NCBI GenBank assembly: GCA_026708085.1
Contig: JAPOVP010000050.1
Coordinates: forward strand, 1-64,000
DNA: 64,000 bases
Source of the DNA: Caldilineaceae bacterium
Lineage (GTDB): Bacteria > Chloroflexota > Anaerolineae > Caldilineales > Caldilineaceae
Direction: 5' to 3'
Shown: piece by piece, positions 53,151 through 62,586 of the stretch
How positions within the stretch are numbered: the first letter of the stretch is position 1
Layout: each line of letters opens with the position of its first letter
Notes under the pieces: model-generated
Told to the model about the DNA's origin: nothing
Database searches by the model: none
Seen by the model: only the letters and a program-made list of their open reading frames with translations
Position numbers and translations under genes: made by a program

Positions 53151-54705
53151 GGTCCTTCGGCCGAAATGGCTTCGCCGGACGGCCTCCCATACGCATTCGT
53201 GAGGCGCGCGCCATCCATGTTTCATAGACGCCGAATACGGCCACTAGCGCGTATCCGCAAGCGTACAGAGCCAGAAAAGGCAGGTTCAGCCACTGGCCGT
53301 GAATGAACGCGATGAAGCAACCAATTCCGGCATAAAGAGCGAGAAACAGCTCGGCGGCGACGATAGGTTCCAGTTCAAGAGCATAGCCGCTCCGGTGCCA
53401 CAAATCGGAACTTTCCTCGACTCGGAACTTTGGGGTCCGAAGGAAGGCCCCACCCTTTCCGAATACCGCCTGCCAGGCGGCAACGGAGTTGCTCAGTGAC
53501 AGCCCCATTCCGAGGAGCATGAGCAGTGGCAGGTGGGCCCAACGCCGCAGCCAGTCCCGCTTGTGCAGACGTTGCTGCGCCAGGGCATACAGTGCCGGAG
53601 GTCCAATTGAGACCAAGCTCAGGTAGGCCAAGGGCAAATAGGGCTGGCTGCCGGACAGCATGAGAAGAGGGGAAACAAGGAGCAACACCAGCAGGAGCGG
53701 GTGAATGAGGTACCCGCCCAGGTGGACGTAGGCCGCGGTCCTTTTCAGGGTCGGCCAGCCTCCCTGCCAGACCGATGTTGCCAGCTTTCGCAACGTGGCG
53801 ACGCTGCCCTTCGCCCAGCGGAATTGCTGTCTTTTGAATGCGAGAAGCTGGGGCGGCAGTTCGGCGGGGGCCTCCACATCGTCCAGATAGTCGCCGCGCC
53901 AGCCGGCCAGTTGGGCCCGATAGCTCAGGTCCAGGTCCTCGCAGAGCGTGTCGTCTTGCCAGCCGCCAACGGCAGGGTCTTCGATACAGGCTTTGCGCCA
54001 CACGCCCGCGGAACCGTTGAATCCAAAGGACAGGCCAACGGCGTGTCGTGCGGCCTGTTCGACAACGAAGTGCCCGTCTAGTGCCAGCGCCTGTGCCCTC
54101 GTCAAGGCCGAATATTCCCCGTTCAGATGCGTCCACCGGGTCTGGACGAATCCGATGTCTTTTCCGGATTCCCTGAGAAAGGAAGGAATCGTACGATTCA
54201 AGAAGTCGGGAGGAGGGACAAAATCTGCGTCGAAGACGGCGATAAATTCGCCGGTGGCCACAGTCAGACCTTCCTTCAATGCCCCGGCCTTGAAGCCTTG
54301 ACGTTTACTGCGATGCAGCACCTGGACATCGACTCCGCGTTTGTGCCAGAAGGCAGCCCGTCTCTCGGCGATGGCGGTTGTTCCGTCGATGGAATCATCA
54401 AGGACGTGGATCTGTAATCGATCGGATGGATATTCCAGTTTGGCACAGGCGTCAATGAGCCGGCCGACAACGTGAACTTCGTTGAAGATGGGAAGTTGAA
54501 CGGTAACGGGCGGCCAGTAGACGGAATTGAGGGGCGTGCCCAACTCGCAATGGCGGTGCGTTCGTAGATTCTCCTGTTTCTGCAGTCTCTCCTCGCGCAG
54601 TTTCAACAACGTAAGTGTCAGCGCCTGCAGGCCGTAGATGGCAAGACCTGTGGCGCCGACCGTATAGAGGATCTGCAGGCCTACCATGAACAGTGCATTC
54701 AGCAC
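53137..54705 (-). CDS. GT2 glycosyltransferase (cellulose/mannan synthase-like)
   Basis: 522 residues from GTG 54705, with GGTGGAG upstream. One helix (8-35) leads to the GT-A domain: VTVQLPIFNEVHVVGRLIDA, HVLDDSIDGT, VFDADFVPP (metal-binding DxD), CEDLDLSYRA (catalytic ED) and QQFRWAKGS (QxxRW). These are the processive GT2 motifs. Four or so helices close the protein and would form the glycan channel. It makes a beta-linked polysaccharide or transfers sugar to a lipid from a nucleotide sugar. It stands alone, upstream of the polA group. Confidence 0.92.
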   Translation of the reverse strand: MLNALFMVGLQILYTVGATGLAIYGLQALTLTLLKLREERLQKQENLRTHRHCELGTPLNSVYWPPVTVQLPIFNEVHVVGRLIDACAKLEYPSDRLQIHVLDDSIDGTTAIAERRAAFWHKRGVDVQVLHRSKRQGFKAGALKEGLTVATGEFIAVFDADFVPPPDFLNRTIPSFLRESGKDIGFVQTRWTHLNGEYSALTRAQALALDGHFVVEQAARHAVGLSFGFNGSAGVWRKACIEDPAVGGWQDDTLCEDLDLSYRAQLAGWRGDYLDDVEAPAELPPQLLAFKRQQFRWAKGSVATLRKLATSVWQGGWPTLKRTAAYVHLGGYLIHPLLLVLLLVSPLLMLSGSQPYLPLAYLSLVSIGPPALYALAQQRLHKRDWLRRWAHLPLLMLLGMGLSLSNSVAAWQAVFGKGGAFLRTPKFRVEESSDLWHRSGYALELEPIVAAELFLALYAGIGCFIAFIHGQWLNLPFLALYACGYALVAVFGVYETWMARASRMRMGGRPAKPFRPKDLVKY

Positions 54706-55006
54706 TTCGGTCGCTCCACCTGAGCATTGCCGTCCTTGGACGTGGTTCCCATGTGACTTCGTCTACTCTCTCCTAGACACGCCAGGCCCAACCTGTGGCT
54801 GGTCCAAGAGGTTTTCTCTCTACTGGCGCCATCGTGATCTGGTTCTGAGACCTTACACAAAAACGCCGACGGTTGCCGCCGGCATTTGCCAACCTCCCAA
54901 GCATGACCTTTTCTTGGAAATGTAAATTGTTTAGAACTGAATCAACGAATGATTCAAATAGATTGACCTGACATCCAGGACTATGTGCTAGCTTCTCGAC
55001 GAAAGG
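54706..55006. other. Gap between DUF4268-type and glycosyltransferase genes
   Basis: 301 bases. It holds the minus-strand terminator at 54857-54883 and AT-rich sequence near 54915-54965. I find no clear promoter for the glycosyltransferase and no RNA gene. Confidence 0.55.
54857..54883 (-). terminator. Rho-independent terminator on the minus strand
   Basis: Read on the minus strand, GCCGGCGG (54883-54876), a 3-base loop and CCGTCGGC (54872-54865) form an 8-bp stem with one mismatch, followed by GTTTTTGT. It lies about 125 bases after the DUF4268-type gene and would end the fusA-like transcript. Confidence 0.6.
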
Positions 55007-55885
55007 CTATTGCCCGCCGCTGAAGGCCCTTCGTAGGACTCTCTCATAGGTCTTTCGCTGACTCTCCAACCAGTCAACCATTTCACTCCAATTGTGTCGA
55101 TCGCGCGAGTTTACTTGGAATTCCGTAGTGCAATGCCGATTCTTCCCGCCAATCAATTCAGACTTACGAACCTCTTTGATCAGTGCTTCTCGATAGGGTT
55201 CAATTCTTGCAAGTACCTTTTCGCTGGGTTCATTTGCATTGCCAGCGACATAAGTCCTAACGAAACCTCCACCCAAGTACTGTGTAATCCTCAAATTCGC
55301 TTCTTCTACGAGGATCCGATTCCTTCTCATGCTCGACCCTTCGTCAAGATTCGGACCACTAGACATCGGGTATCGGCAATGATAATAGGTCCAAAAGTCC
55401 CTGGCTATGGGGTCCTCCCATCCATTTGGTTTGTCGACTACATCGAAAACAGGCAGGAATGTTCCATCGCTGCTTCTAAATAGGCTTATTTTGATGGCAA
55501 AAAAACCTGTCAAATCAGGCCAATGAGCATTCAGCGTCCTGAGAGCCCTTAGTATGGTACCCCTGAAACTTGTAGCGATCCACACACCATACCGCGTCTC
55601 TAGTTGCGCAACATAGGTTAGCATTTGACCCAAGTGGCGAAGATCCGCTGATTCTAGCTGATTCTCGATAACGGCGTGTTTACCTTCCTGGGTGACACGT
55701 GCAAAAATGTCGGCCTTGAAGGGACCGGCTTTTTTCTCTCTTTCTAGGAATTCCAGGTCAAGCCCCAATACTGGATACAACTGGTCGAGGTTTTTCGATA
55801 GCCAAGGCGTAAAGATTCGCTCTTCATCTGCCCACCTCTTTCGGACATTAACTCTAGTTAGGCTACCCAGAGTGGCATCGTACAT
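55007..55885 (-). CDS. DUF4268-type protein with probable PD-(D/E)XK nuclease fold
   Basis: 292 residues from ATG 55885, eight bases after AGAGGG. KADIFARVTQEGKHAVIENQLE gives the D...E-x-Q core of a PD-(D/E)XK-type domain, and LRHLGQMLTYVA is the conserved partner block in DUF4268-like proteins. The remainder is a helical C-terminal domain. Base composition is visibly more AT-rich than in its neighbours, which suggests transfer. It may be part of defence or an orphan restriction-like nuclease. It follows the EF-G-like gene by 35 bases on the same strand. Confidence 0.75.
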   Translation of the reverse strand: MYDATLGSLTRVNVRKRWADEERIFTPWLSKNLDQLYPVLGLDLEFLEREKKAGPFKADIFARVTQEGKHAVIENQLESADLRHLGQMLTYVAQLETRYGVWIATSFRGTILRALRTLNAHWPDLTGFFAIKISLFRSSDGTFLPVFDVVDKPNGWEDPIARDFWTYYHCRYPMSSGPNLDEGSSMRRNRILVEEANLRITQYLGGGFVRTYVAGNANEPSEKVLARIEPYREALIKEVRKSELIGGKNRHCTTEFQVNSRDRHNWSEMVDWLESQRKTYERVLRRAFSGGQ

Positions 55886-55920
55886 CGTTCGCACCCTCTT
55901 TCGGGAATCATTTACGTCAC

Positions 55921-57984
55921 CTATTCCTGCTCGGCCTCCTCCTCCTTACTCTGGGAAATGACCTGGTTGGCGAGGTGGCTGGGCACAGGTTCGTAGCGGC
56001 CAAACTCGATCGTGTATATGCCGCGTCCCTGGGTCATGGAGCGCAGATCGGTACCGTAGCGCAGGATTTCGGCGAGGGGAATCTCGGCGTTGATGATGGC
56101 GCGGTTGTTGCGGTTTTCCATTCCCAATACGCGACCGCGGCGGTTGTTCAGGTCGCCCATTACATCGCCCATGAACTCGTCGGGCACAGTGACCCGCATC
56201 GTGTAGATTGGCTCCAACAGGACCGGGCGGGCCTCCTGCATGGCGATCTTGAATACCTCGCGACCGGCGGTCTGGAAGGCGATATCTTTGGAGTCGACAG
56301 GATGGTGCTTTCCGTCGAATACGATGGCCTTGACATCGACAATCGGGTAGCCTGCGATCACGCCCTGATCAAGTATCTGCCGGATTCCTTTTTCAATTGA
56401 AGGGATGAATACGCTGGGAATGGCGCCACCGAAGACTTCGCTGTCGTAAGCGAATCCGTCGCCGCGGTCCAGCGGTTCAACTCGCAGTTCGACATCGGCA
56501 AACTGGCCTGCGCCGCCGGTCTGTTTCTTGTGTCGATAATGGGCGCTGGCGCTCCGCGTTACCGTCTCCTGGTAGGGCACCCTGGGCATGGCGGTGTCGA
56601 CCTTGACGCCAAACTTGCTGTCCAGACTTCTAATGGCGACGTCGACGTGCGTGTCGCCCATGCCCTGCAAAATGTTCTGCTTTGTGGCCTGGACATACTC
56701 GACCTGGAGGGTCGGATTCTCCTCAGCCAGTGCCTGCAAGCCCTGACCCATTTTGGCGCTGTCGGCCTTGGTCGCCGGCATTACCGCCACCGAATAGAGC
56801 GGCCTGGGATACTCGGGCGGAGGGAGGACAAGCTGCTGCTCGCTGAGCGAATCGGAAGTCTTGAGCCCATCCATCTTTGTCAGAACACCTATATCTCCGG
56901 AGGTGAGAGAAGTTGCAGCTTCCAGCTCTTTGCCGCTGACGTGAAACATGTTCTGAAGCCTAACGTTGTCGCCTGAGCGCTGGATTGTGGCGCCTTGATC
57001 CACTGAAAGCGTGCCAGATAGAACGCGTACATAGCTCATGCGCCCAACATACCGGTCAACAATTGTCTTGAAGACATAGGCGAGGACAGGCCCTTCCGCA
57101 TCGCCGGACAGTTCCAGAAGATCGTCTCCGCCATTTGGAATCGAACTGACCATTTCGGCCGGCGAGGGAACGTAGCTGGTCAGCGCGCGCGCCAAGCTGA
57201 AGAGGCCTATATTCTGAATTGCGCTGCCACAGAAGACGGGAATTATCTGTCCTTCTTGCACGCCATTCTTCAGACCCTGTCGTACCTCATCTTCGGTCAA
57301 CTCTTCGCCTTCAAGGTACTTCATTATCAGCTCGTCGTCGGTCTCGGCCGCGGCGTCGACAAGATTTTGGCGGGCCTCAGCCACCGCATCTTCCATATCG
57401 GCAGGGACATCGGCGACCGTTCCATCGGAGCCCATATAGGCCTTCATATCAACGAGATTTACCACGCCTTCGAAGCTCTCGCCTGAGCCGATGGGCAGCT
57501 GGAACGGCAGAATAGTACCGGAGAACGCTTCGGTTGCGCTTGCCAAGGCGTTGGCGAAGTTGGCATTCTCCCGGTCCATCTTGTTGACAAATATCATGCG
57601 GGGCTTTTCGACCGCGTCCAGCTGTTCCCACGCCAACTCCGTGCCGACTTCGACGCCCGCCACCGAATCCAAAAGCACCAGGCCGGCTTCCGAAACGGAG
57701 AGCCCGCTGATCACTTCGCCAACGAAGTCCAAGTAGCCGGGCGTGTCCACCAGATTGAGTTTCGCTTCTTGAAATTCAACTGGGACGACGGCAAGGTTGA
57801 TTGATATACCGCGCCGCTGTTCTTCCTCGTCCCAGTCAGAGACTGTGGACCCATCCTCGACGCGCCCGACGCGACTTGTCCCCCCGCCGTTGAACAGCAG
57901 CGCTTCGACAAGCGAGGTTTTCCCGGAACTGCCGTGCCCGAGAATTGTGACGTTGCGAATATTGTCAGTCGAAAAGTCGGCCAT
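55921..57984 (-). CDS. Elongation factor G-like GTPase (EF-G paralogue)
   Basis: 687 residues, GAGGAGG before the ATG. GTPase motifs: GHGSSGKTSLVEALLF (G1; canonical EF-G reads GHIDAGKTT), RRGISI (G2), DTPGYLD (G3), NKMDRE (G4). Domains II to V follow with the EF-G IV loop RKHK-like part (SAHYRHKKQTGGAGQFA) and FMGDVMGDLNNRRGRVLGM. The altered G1 and G2 match the EF-G-like (FusA2-type) branch and not the main translocase, so a role in ribosome recycling or a stress-related role is possible. A strong promoter is at 58133-58161. Confidence 0.93.
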   Translation of the reverse strand: MADFSTDNIRNVTILGHGSSGKTSLVEALLFNGGGTSRVGRVEDGSTVSDWDEEEQRRGISINLAVVPVEFQEAKLNLVDTPGYLDFVGEVISGLSVSEAGLVLLDSVAGVEVGTELAWEQLDAVEKPRMIFVNKMDRENANFANALASATEAFSGTILPFQLPIGSGESFEGVVNLVDMKAYMGSDGTVADVPADMEDAVAEARQNLVDAAAETDDELIMKYLEGEELTEDEVRQGLKNGVQEGQIIPVFCGSAIQNIGLFSLARALTSYVPSPAEMVSSIPNGGDDLLELSGDAEGPVLAYVFKTIVDRYVGRMSYVRVLSGTLSVDQGATIQRSGDNVRLQNMFHVSGKELEAATSLTSGDIGVLTKMDGLKTSDSLSEQQLVLPPPEYPRPLYSVAVMPATKADSAKMGQGLQALAEENPTLQVEYVQATKQNILQGMGDTHVDVAIRSLDSKFGVKVDTAMPRVPYQETVTRSASAHYRHKKQTGGAGQFADVELRVEPLDRGDGFAYDSEVFGGAIPSVFIPSIEKGIRQILDQGVIAGYPIVDVKAIVFDGKHHPVDSKDIAFQTAGREVFKIAMQEARPVLLEPIYTMRVTVPDEFMGDVMGDLNNRRGRVLGMENRNNRAIINAEIPLAEILRYGTDLRSMTQGRGIYTIEFGRYEPVPSHLANQVISQSKEEEAEQE

Positions 57985-58302
57985 GAATCCTCCTCACACC
58001 TATCAGCCTAATCCCTGAACTCGTAATGGATATATCTGCCGTACCTGGATTTCAGCCGGCCTGGGCCGAAAGAATCAAGTCCAGCGCAGAGTTGTTTTCG
58101 GTCGAACTCGCGCAGGCATACAGCGGAACGATATTTTACCTTTTTTCCTAGAGAGTGTCAATGAAATAGGATGCCGAATGGCAAAAGACTGCGCACCATC
58201 GGCCCTGTCAACTGAGAAGTTCTTCGGGCCAGCGACGAAGTGCAAGTAGGCATTCTGGGGGAGGTAGAGATCACGGTTGACACGGCCGTCTGCCCTGGTA
58301 AG
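57985..58302. other. Gap between EF-G-like and acyl-CoA dehydrogenase genes
   Basis: 318 bases containing the EF-G-like gene's promoter at 58133-58161 and its ribosome site. Nothing else recognised. Confidence 0.6.
58133..58161 (-). promoter_or_regulatory. Strong sigma-70 promoter of EF-G-like gene
   Basis: Minus strand TTGACA (58161-58156), 17-base spacer, TAAAAT (58138-58133). The leader is about 140 bases, long enough for a regulatory RNA structure, though none was recognised. Confidence 0.72.
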
Positions 58303-59442
58303 TCAATCCTCGCGGTAGAGTTCGCGCATGATGATCATCTGCTGAATCTGCGTCGTTCCTTCGTAGATCTGGTAGATTTTGGCGTCCCGCATCAGCTTTT
58401 CGACCGGGAACTCCTGACTGTAACCGTTTCCGCCGAAAACCTGTACCGCATCCGTGGCATTCTTCATGGCCGCTTCGGCACAATACGCCTTCGCCATTGC
58501 CGCCGACATCGTATTGCGATTCCCTTTGTCCACATCCCAGGCGGCCCTATAGGCAAGGTGACGGCCGGCTTCCACCCTGATCGCCATGTCGGCCAGCATG
58601 AATCCAACGCCCTGGAAATGGGAAATCGGCTGCCCGAACGCAGTACGCTCCCCTGCATAGGCGACTGCCTCGTCAAGCGCCCTGCGAGCGACGCCGACGG
58701 CGGCGGTTGCAACACCGGGTCTGCTCTTGTCGAATGCCTTCATGGCTATTCGAAAGCCCTCGCCCTCATCTCCCAGGAGGTTGCATGCCGGGACCTCTAC
58801 ATTTTCGAAAAACACCTGGCAGGCCTGTGCGGCGTGCTGGCCCATTTTCGCCAGCGGTTTGCTTGTGCTCACTCCGGGCCAGTCCCTTTCAACCACAAAG
58901 CAACTGATGCCGTTATGGCCTGCATCCGGGTCGGTCTTTGCAAAGACGGAGAAGAAGCTGGCGACCGGGCCGTCTGTGATCCAGGTCTTGGACCCGTTCA
59001 GAAGGTAGGTGTCCTGACGCCGCAAAGCTGTGGACTTGATGCCGGCGACGTCTGATCCTGCGTCGGGCTCAGTCACGCAGTAGGCGGCGACTTTTCCATC
59101 ATCCGCGATCCAGGGAAGGTAACGCCGTTTCTGTTCATCGGACCCTGCGATGAGCAGAGGCAACGTGGCAAGCTGATTGAGCATCAAGGCAGTCTGAATG
59201 CCGGAACAGCCATAAGCCATGGACTCAGCTACTACGCACTCTTCCAGTGCGGTCGCGCCCATTCCGCCATATTCCTCCGGAATATTCAGATTTACGAGCC
59301 CAACCTCGCGTGCCTTCTGAAATATGTCCCATGGCCATTCTTCATTCTGGTCGTAGTATTCTGCACGCGGCATAATCTCACGGCGCGTGAAGTCCATCGC
59401 CAGGTCCTGCAACATCTTTACGTCTTTGGGAAGTTCGTACAT
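58303..59442 (-). CDS. Acyl-CoA dehydrogenase
   Basis: 379 residues, the standard size. AYCVTEPDAGSDVAGIKSTA is the FAD/substrate motif, DGPVASFFSVFAKT and GISCFVVERDWPGVS are typical, and GGNGYSQEFPVEKLMRDAKIYQIYEGTTQIQ holds the family's C-terminal signature with the catalytic Glu of YEGT. It oxidises acyl-CoA to enoyl-CoA with FAD. Chain-length specificity cannot be read; it resembles short- or medium-chain types. GAGGACC precedes the ATG. It is divergent from the SIS-domain gene. Confidence 0.94.
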   Translation of the reverse strand: MYELPKDVKMLQDLAMDFTRREIMPRAEYYDQNEEWPWDIFQKAREVGLVNLNIPEEYGGMGATALEECVVAESMAYGCSGIQTALMLNQLATLPLLIAGSDEQKRRYLPWIADDGKVAAYCVTEPDAGSDVAGIKSTALRRQDTYLLNGSKTWITDGPVASFFSVFAKTDPDAGHNGISCFVVERDWPGVSTSKPLAKMGQHAAQACQVFFENVEVPACNLLGDEGEGFRIAMKAFDKSRPGVATAAVGVARRALDEAVAYAGERTAFGQPISHFQGVGFMLADMAIRVEAGRHLAYRAAWDVDKGNRNTMSAAMAKAYCAEAAMKNATDAVQVFGGNGYSQEFPVEKLMRDAKIYQIYEGTTQIQQMIIMRELYRED

Positions 59443-59496
59443 TTTGTCTGGTCCTCATACAACCCATCTTACCGGCAATGTAATCTCCGGTGGAGA

Positions 59497-59505
59497 TGCT
59501 ATAAT
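59497..59505 (+). promoter_or_regulatory. Extended -10 promoter of SIS-domain gene
   Basis: TGC directly before a perfect TATAAT, 41 bases upstream of the ATG. No good -35, as expected for an extended -10 promoter. Confidence 0.42.
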
Positions 59506-59545
59506 CTAGCGCACTTGCACTTCACAGGGCTCGAAAGGACACAAC

Positions 59546-60592
59546 ATGGGGTCAGATTCAATCCTATTTCAGGAGATCCACCAGCAGCCGGATGTTGTTG
59601 AACAGTTTGCCCAGATGGGGCAGGGCCCAGTGAAAGAGCTTGCGGCCCACATGCGGGACGCCGATATACGCCAGGTCGTTATCGCGGCCCGGGGCACGAG
59701 CGACAATGCCGCCCGCTATGCACAGTACTTACTTGGCGCCAACAACCGGCTCCCGGTAATGCTGACCACACCAAGCCTTTTTTCCCTATATCAGAAACCT
59801 CCGCTCTTCGCCCCGGACACACTTGTATTGGGCATAAGTCAAAGTGGTCAGAGCCCTGATATCGTCAGCGTTCTCGCAGAGGCCCGGCGCCAAGGGCGAG
59901 CTACGGCCACGATCACCAACTTCGTCGACTCTCCAATGGCAGAACAGGCCGACCACGTAGTTGGGCTGGGCGTCGGTGAAGAACGCTCCATCGCAGCCAC
60001 TAAAACCTACACGGCTCAACTCTACGCCGTAGGTCTTCTTTCTGCCCACCTGGCTGATGACTCTGATGGAATCGCCATGCTGACAAAGGCTCCGGACCTG
60101 TTGAGACAGACGCTCTCAATGAACGGTGAAGTAGAAAAACTCGCAGAACGCTACCGCTACGTACGCAACTGTGTAGTCGTTGGACGCGGGTTCAACTACT
60201 CGACCGCCTTTGAGATTGCTCTGAAAATTAAGGAACTTACCTATACGCTTGCCGTACCCTACAGCAGCGCGGACTTTCTTCACGGGCCAGTCAGTCTGAT
60301 CGAACCTGCATTTCCGGTCATTGTGGTGGCACCTACCGGTTTGCTGTTGCCGGAACTGCAACCTTTTGTGCGACAGCTGCGCAATATGGATGCCGAACTG
60401 CTATGCGTCAGCAATGACCCTGCACTCCTGGATATGGGCCGAACTAAGTTTCCTTTTCCTCCAGTTCCTGAGTGGCTGTCCCCATTACTTGCAATCGTTC
60501 CAGGTCAATTGTTCGCCCTGTTTTTGGCCTCCGCCCGTGACTTTGACCCTGACAGACCACGGGGCCTAGAAAAAGTAACGGAGACGCTCTAG
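59546..60592 (+). CDS. Double-SIS sugar-phosphate isomerase/deaminase (GlmS isomerase-domain-like)
   Basis: 348 residues with two SIS domains. Motifs are [52 protein letters not shown] and [20 protein letters not shown]. The N-terminal glutaminase of GlmS is absent, so it acts as a stand-alone isomerase or deaminase on amino-sugar phosphates (AgaS/FrlB-type), in the cytoplasm. AAAGGA lies about 7 bases before the ATG. It may recycle amino sugars, for instance from envelope glycans, but no kinase is adjacent. Confidence 0.9.
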   Translation: MGSDSILFQEIHQQPDVVEQFAQMGQGPVKELAAHMRDADIRQVVIAARGTSDNAARYAQYLLGANNRLPVMLTTPSLFSLYQKPPLFAPDTLVLGISQSGQSPDIVSVLAEARRQGRATATITNFVDSPMAEQADHVVGLGVGEERSIAATKTYTAQLYAVGLLSAHLADDSDGIAMLTKAPDLLRQTLSMNGEVEKLAERYRYVRNCVVVGRGFNYSTAFEIALKIKELTYTLAVPYSSADFLHGPVSLIEPAFPVIVVAPTGLLLPELQPFVRQLRNMDAELLCVSNDPALLDMGRTKFPFPPVPEWLSPLLAIVPGQLFALFLASARDFDPDRPRGLEKVTETL

Positions 60593-60679
60593 CGACAGGT
60601 CAGCCCTTATTGGGCATCGGAGAGGTATCAGATGCTCTCATCCTCCTGTGTCAGCATTCAACACGTTTCCCAAATAGGA

Positions 60680-60714
60680 ATAGAGCAGATGTAGGAAGTC
60701 TACACCTGCTCTAT
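60680..60714. other. 15-bp stem-loop between convergent genes
   Basis: ATAGAGCAGATGTAG (60680-60694) pairs with CTACACCTGCTCTAT (60700-60714) with one mismatch and a 5-base loop. There is no T-run on either side, so it may be a two-way transcription stop assisted by Rho, or an mRNA end stabiliser. Confidence 0.5.
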
Positions 60715-60777
60715 CGAGCGCAGCGGGACCGTTCTTCTCTTCCCTGCTGCTCGAGTAGTCTTCGAACTTCAGTTTTC

Positions 60778-61836
60778 TCAGTTGCCCATCTCCGAACCCG
60801 GCAAATAGATCGTTATATTGGCGCTTGTTGCCTGAATGATTGGTAGCAAGTTCTCCACCAATGAGAGTACCGACTCCATGTCGGCGCCGGGAAGGAGCGC
60901 GGAAACGCTGTCAAAGACGCCCAACTGCTTGGAGAGAGCAAGCACGTTCTGCACTTCACCGCTGCCCCATGAAAGGTAGGGGAGACCGATGCCGTTCAGG
61001 GAGATGTGGATGCCGTCCGGGTCGGTAGTCAAAGTGACCGTGTAAATGCCGGAATCAGTCAGCCCGCTGATCAAGTCGGGTGGCAGGCGCAGCGCGTAGA
61101 ATGGCGTGCTGGTCAAGACCGTCCAGTCCACGTCAGACAGCTCTCCCAGGGTCCAGCTGCCATCGGCGTGGTACAGAATCGGGATGTCGATTGTCGGCAG
61201 GGCGCCTCCGAAAGTCTCCAAGACCTGCTGTTGCAACATGCGGGCCATGGTGACTTCTTCACTTTCTTCGACCCCGCTAAGGGGTATCAACTCCGCACCT
61301 TCCTGGACAGGAAATCTGAGGACGACCCCAAGGTCGAAATTCCGGACCATTGGCAGCACTTTGTTCAACGCGGGGACCCCCAATCCAAGCGCGGATACGG
61401 CCTCTCCGGTTGCAGCCAAGGAGTCCTCCTCCCATACCAGCGAGGGAATTCTCTGCCCGTTGGCGAAAAGAAGGATTCCTTCGTCCCCGTTTGACACACG
61501 TAAGTGCTGGAGGTTGGAGGCGGTGAAGTGCTGTACCCAGAGTGGCGGCAACGAAAGCCCGTACAGAATGGTTGCAAGCCCTAGCCTGACTCCTGGGTCA
61601 GGAACATAGACCATGCCAGGTGGCTTCTCGACGTTGCCGACGACCATGTGTGACAGACCACCGACGGAAGCTGTACCGTCTGGCGAATAGTCAATTACGA
61701 TTGGCGGCAGGTCGATGTAGAATTCGTCAGGCCCCCTCTCGACCATAGGTCCAGCGTCTACCCTGGCCGTGCATCCTGAGATAACGAACGCGACGACAAG
61801 TGAGAGAACAGCCCAAAACGTGACGCGCTTCTGCAT
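60778..61836 (-). CDS. Unknown lipoprotein
   Basis: 352 residues from ATG 61836, six bases after AGGAGG. The signal ends in the lipobox VISGC with Cys22, so it is a membrane lipoprotein. Repeated amphipathic strands dominate, with segments such as LGLATILYGLSLPPLWVQHFTASNLQHL and LNGIGLPYLSWGSGEVQNVLALSKQLG. I do not recognise a family; it may form a beta-rich lipid- or ligand-binding fold. Transcription probably begins at the promoter at 62113-62141. Confidence 0.75.
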   Translation of the reverse strand: MQKRVTFWAVLSLVVAFVISGCTARVDAGPMVERGPDEFYIDLPPIVIDYSPDGTASVGGLSHMVVGNVEKPPGMVYVPDPGVRLGLATILYGLSLPPLWVQHFTASNLQHLRVSNGDEGILLFANGQRIPSLVWEEDSLAATGEAVSALGLGVPALNKVLPMVRNFDLGVVLRFPVQEGAELIPLSGVEESEEVTMARMLQQQVLETFGGALPTIDIPILYHADGSWTLGELSDVDWTVLTSTPFYALRLPPDLISGLTDSGIYTVTLTTDPDGIHISLNGIGLPYLSWGSGEVQNVLALSKQLGVFDSVSALLPGADMESVLSLVENLLPIIQATSANITIYLPGSEMGN

Positions 61837-62586
61837 TCGAGGCCTCCTGAAAATTAGAGTAGATCTCGACAATTGAGAATCCTATAATGTAGTGTATGTC
61901 TCTTCACTGTCACGGTCCGGGCTGTATGTGAGCAGCGCTTTCGAGCCATGAAATATGCAACCCAAGAAATGACGGCCAATACTAAATGATGGTCCTTCTG
62001 AGCTGGTCCGGTGGCTTCTGCCTGACAGGACAGTTCTCTTCGATACCTCCGGACAGCTCTCTCCAACCGCGCTCAACCGGGGCCCAAAAAATTGTCGCTT
62101 AGACCATTTTGTATTCTACATCCCCTTACAGTGCGTGTCAATTTCATTTTGAGAGACCCCTCCATCGGGACACTTCCGAATGACCACCGAAACTCGAACG
62201 ACTGATATGCCCTGGCTGGAGACTGCAGAACGAACATGGGCAGTTGTTTCCCAGATTGCGACCACGTTGCAACATTCGCCTTTACCCAGCGAAAGTCCGT
62301 TCCTCGACCTGGAAAGAATCTGGCCCCACGATGGTTTTCGTGAGAAGCACCGTAGCGGACAGTTGAGTCTTTGAAGACCGGCAACCGGTCTCGCCAGCCA
62401 GCTACCGCTTCAGCCGCGCCACACAGGATTTGCGAGGGCCAAGAGCGGTCTGCGAGGCGACGTGTGACGGTCCCCAAGCTCGTGCTACGGTGCTCTCACT
62501 CAGGGCAACAGTATTGCATTTGCCCCTACTTTGAGCTGAACAGAAAGACGCGGCGAGCAGCCAACTCTTGTTGATCTAACTCATCA
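61837..62586. other. 750-base divergent gap, lipoprotein / TrmI
   Basis: It contains the lipoprotein promoter (62113-62141) and a 270-base leader to its ATG. No coding-like ORF and no recognisable RNA gene. Confidence 0.5.
62113..62141 (-). promoter_or_regulatory. Sigma-70 promoter of unknown lipoprotein gene
   Basis: Minus strand TTGACA (62141-62136), 17-base spacer, TAGAAT (62118-62113). The leader to the lipoprotein ATG is about 270 bases, unusually long. Confidence 0.62.

Noticed and set aside
62371..62574. 67-codon plus-strand frame upstream of TrmI
   Set aside because: No ribosome site, composition unlike a protein, no motif.
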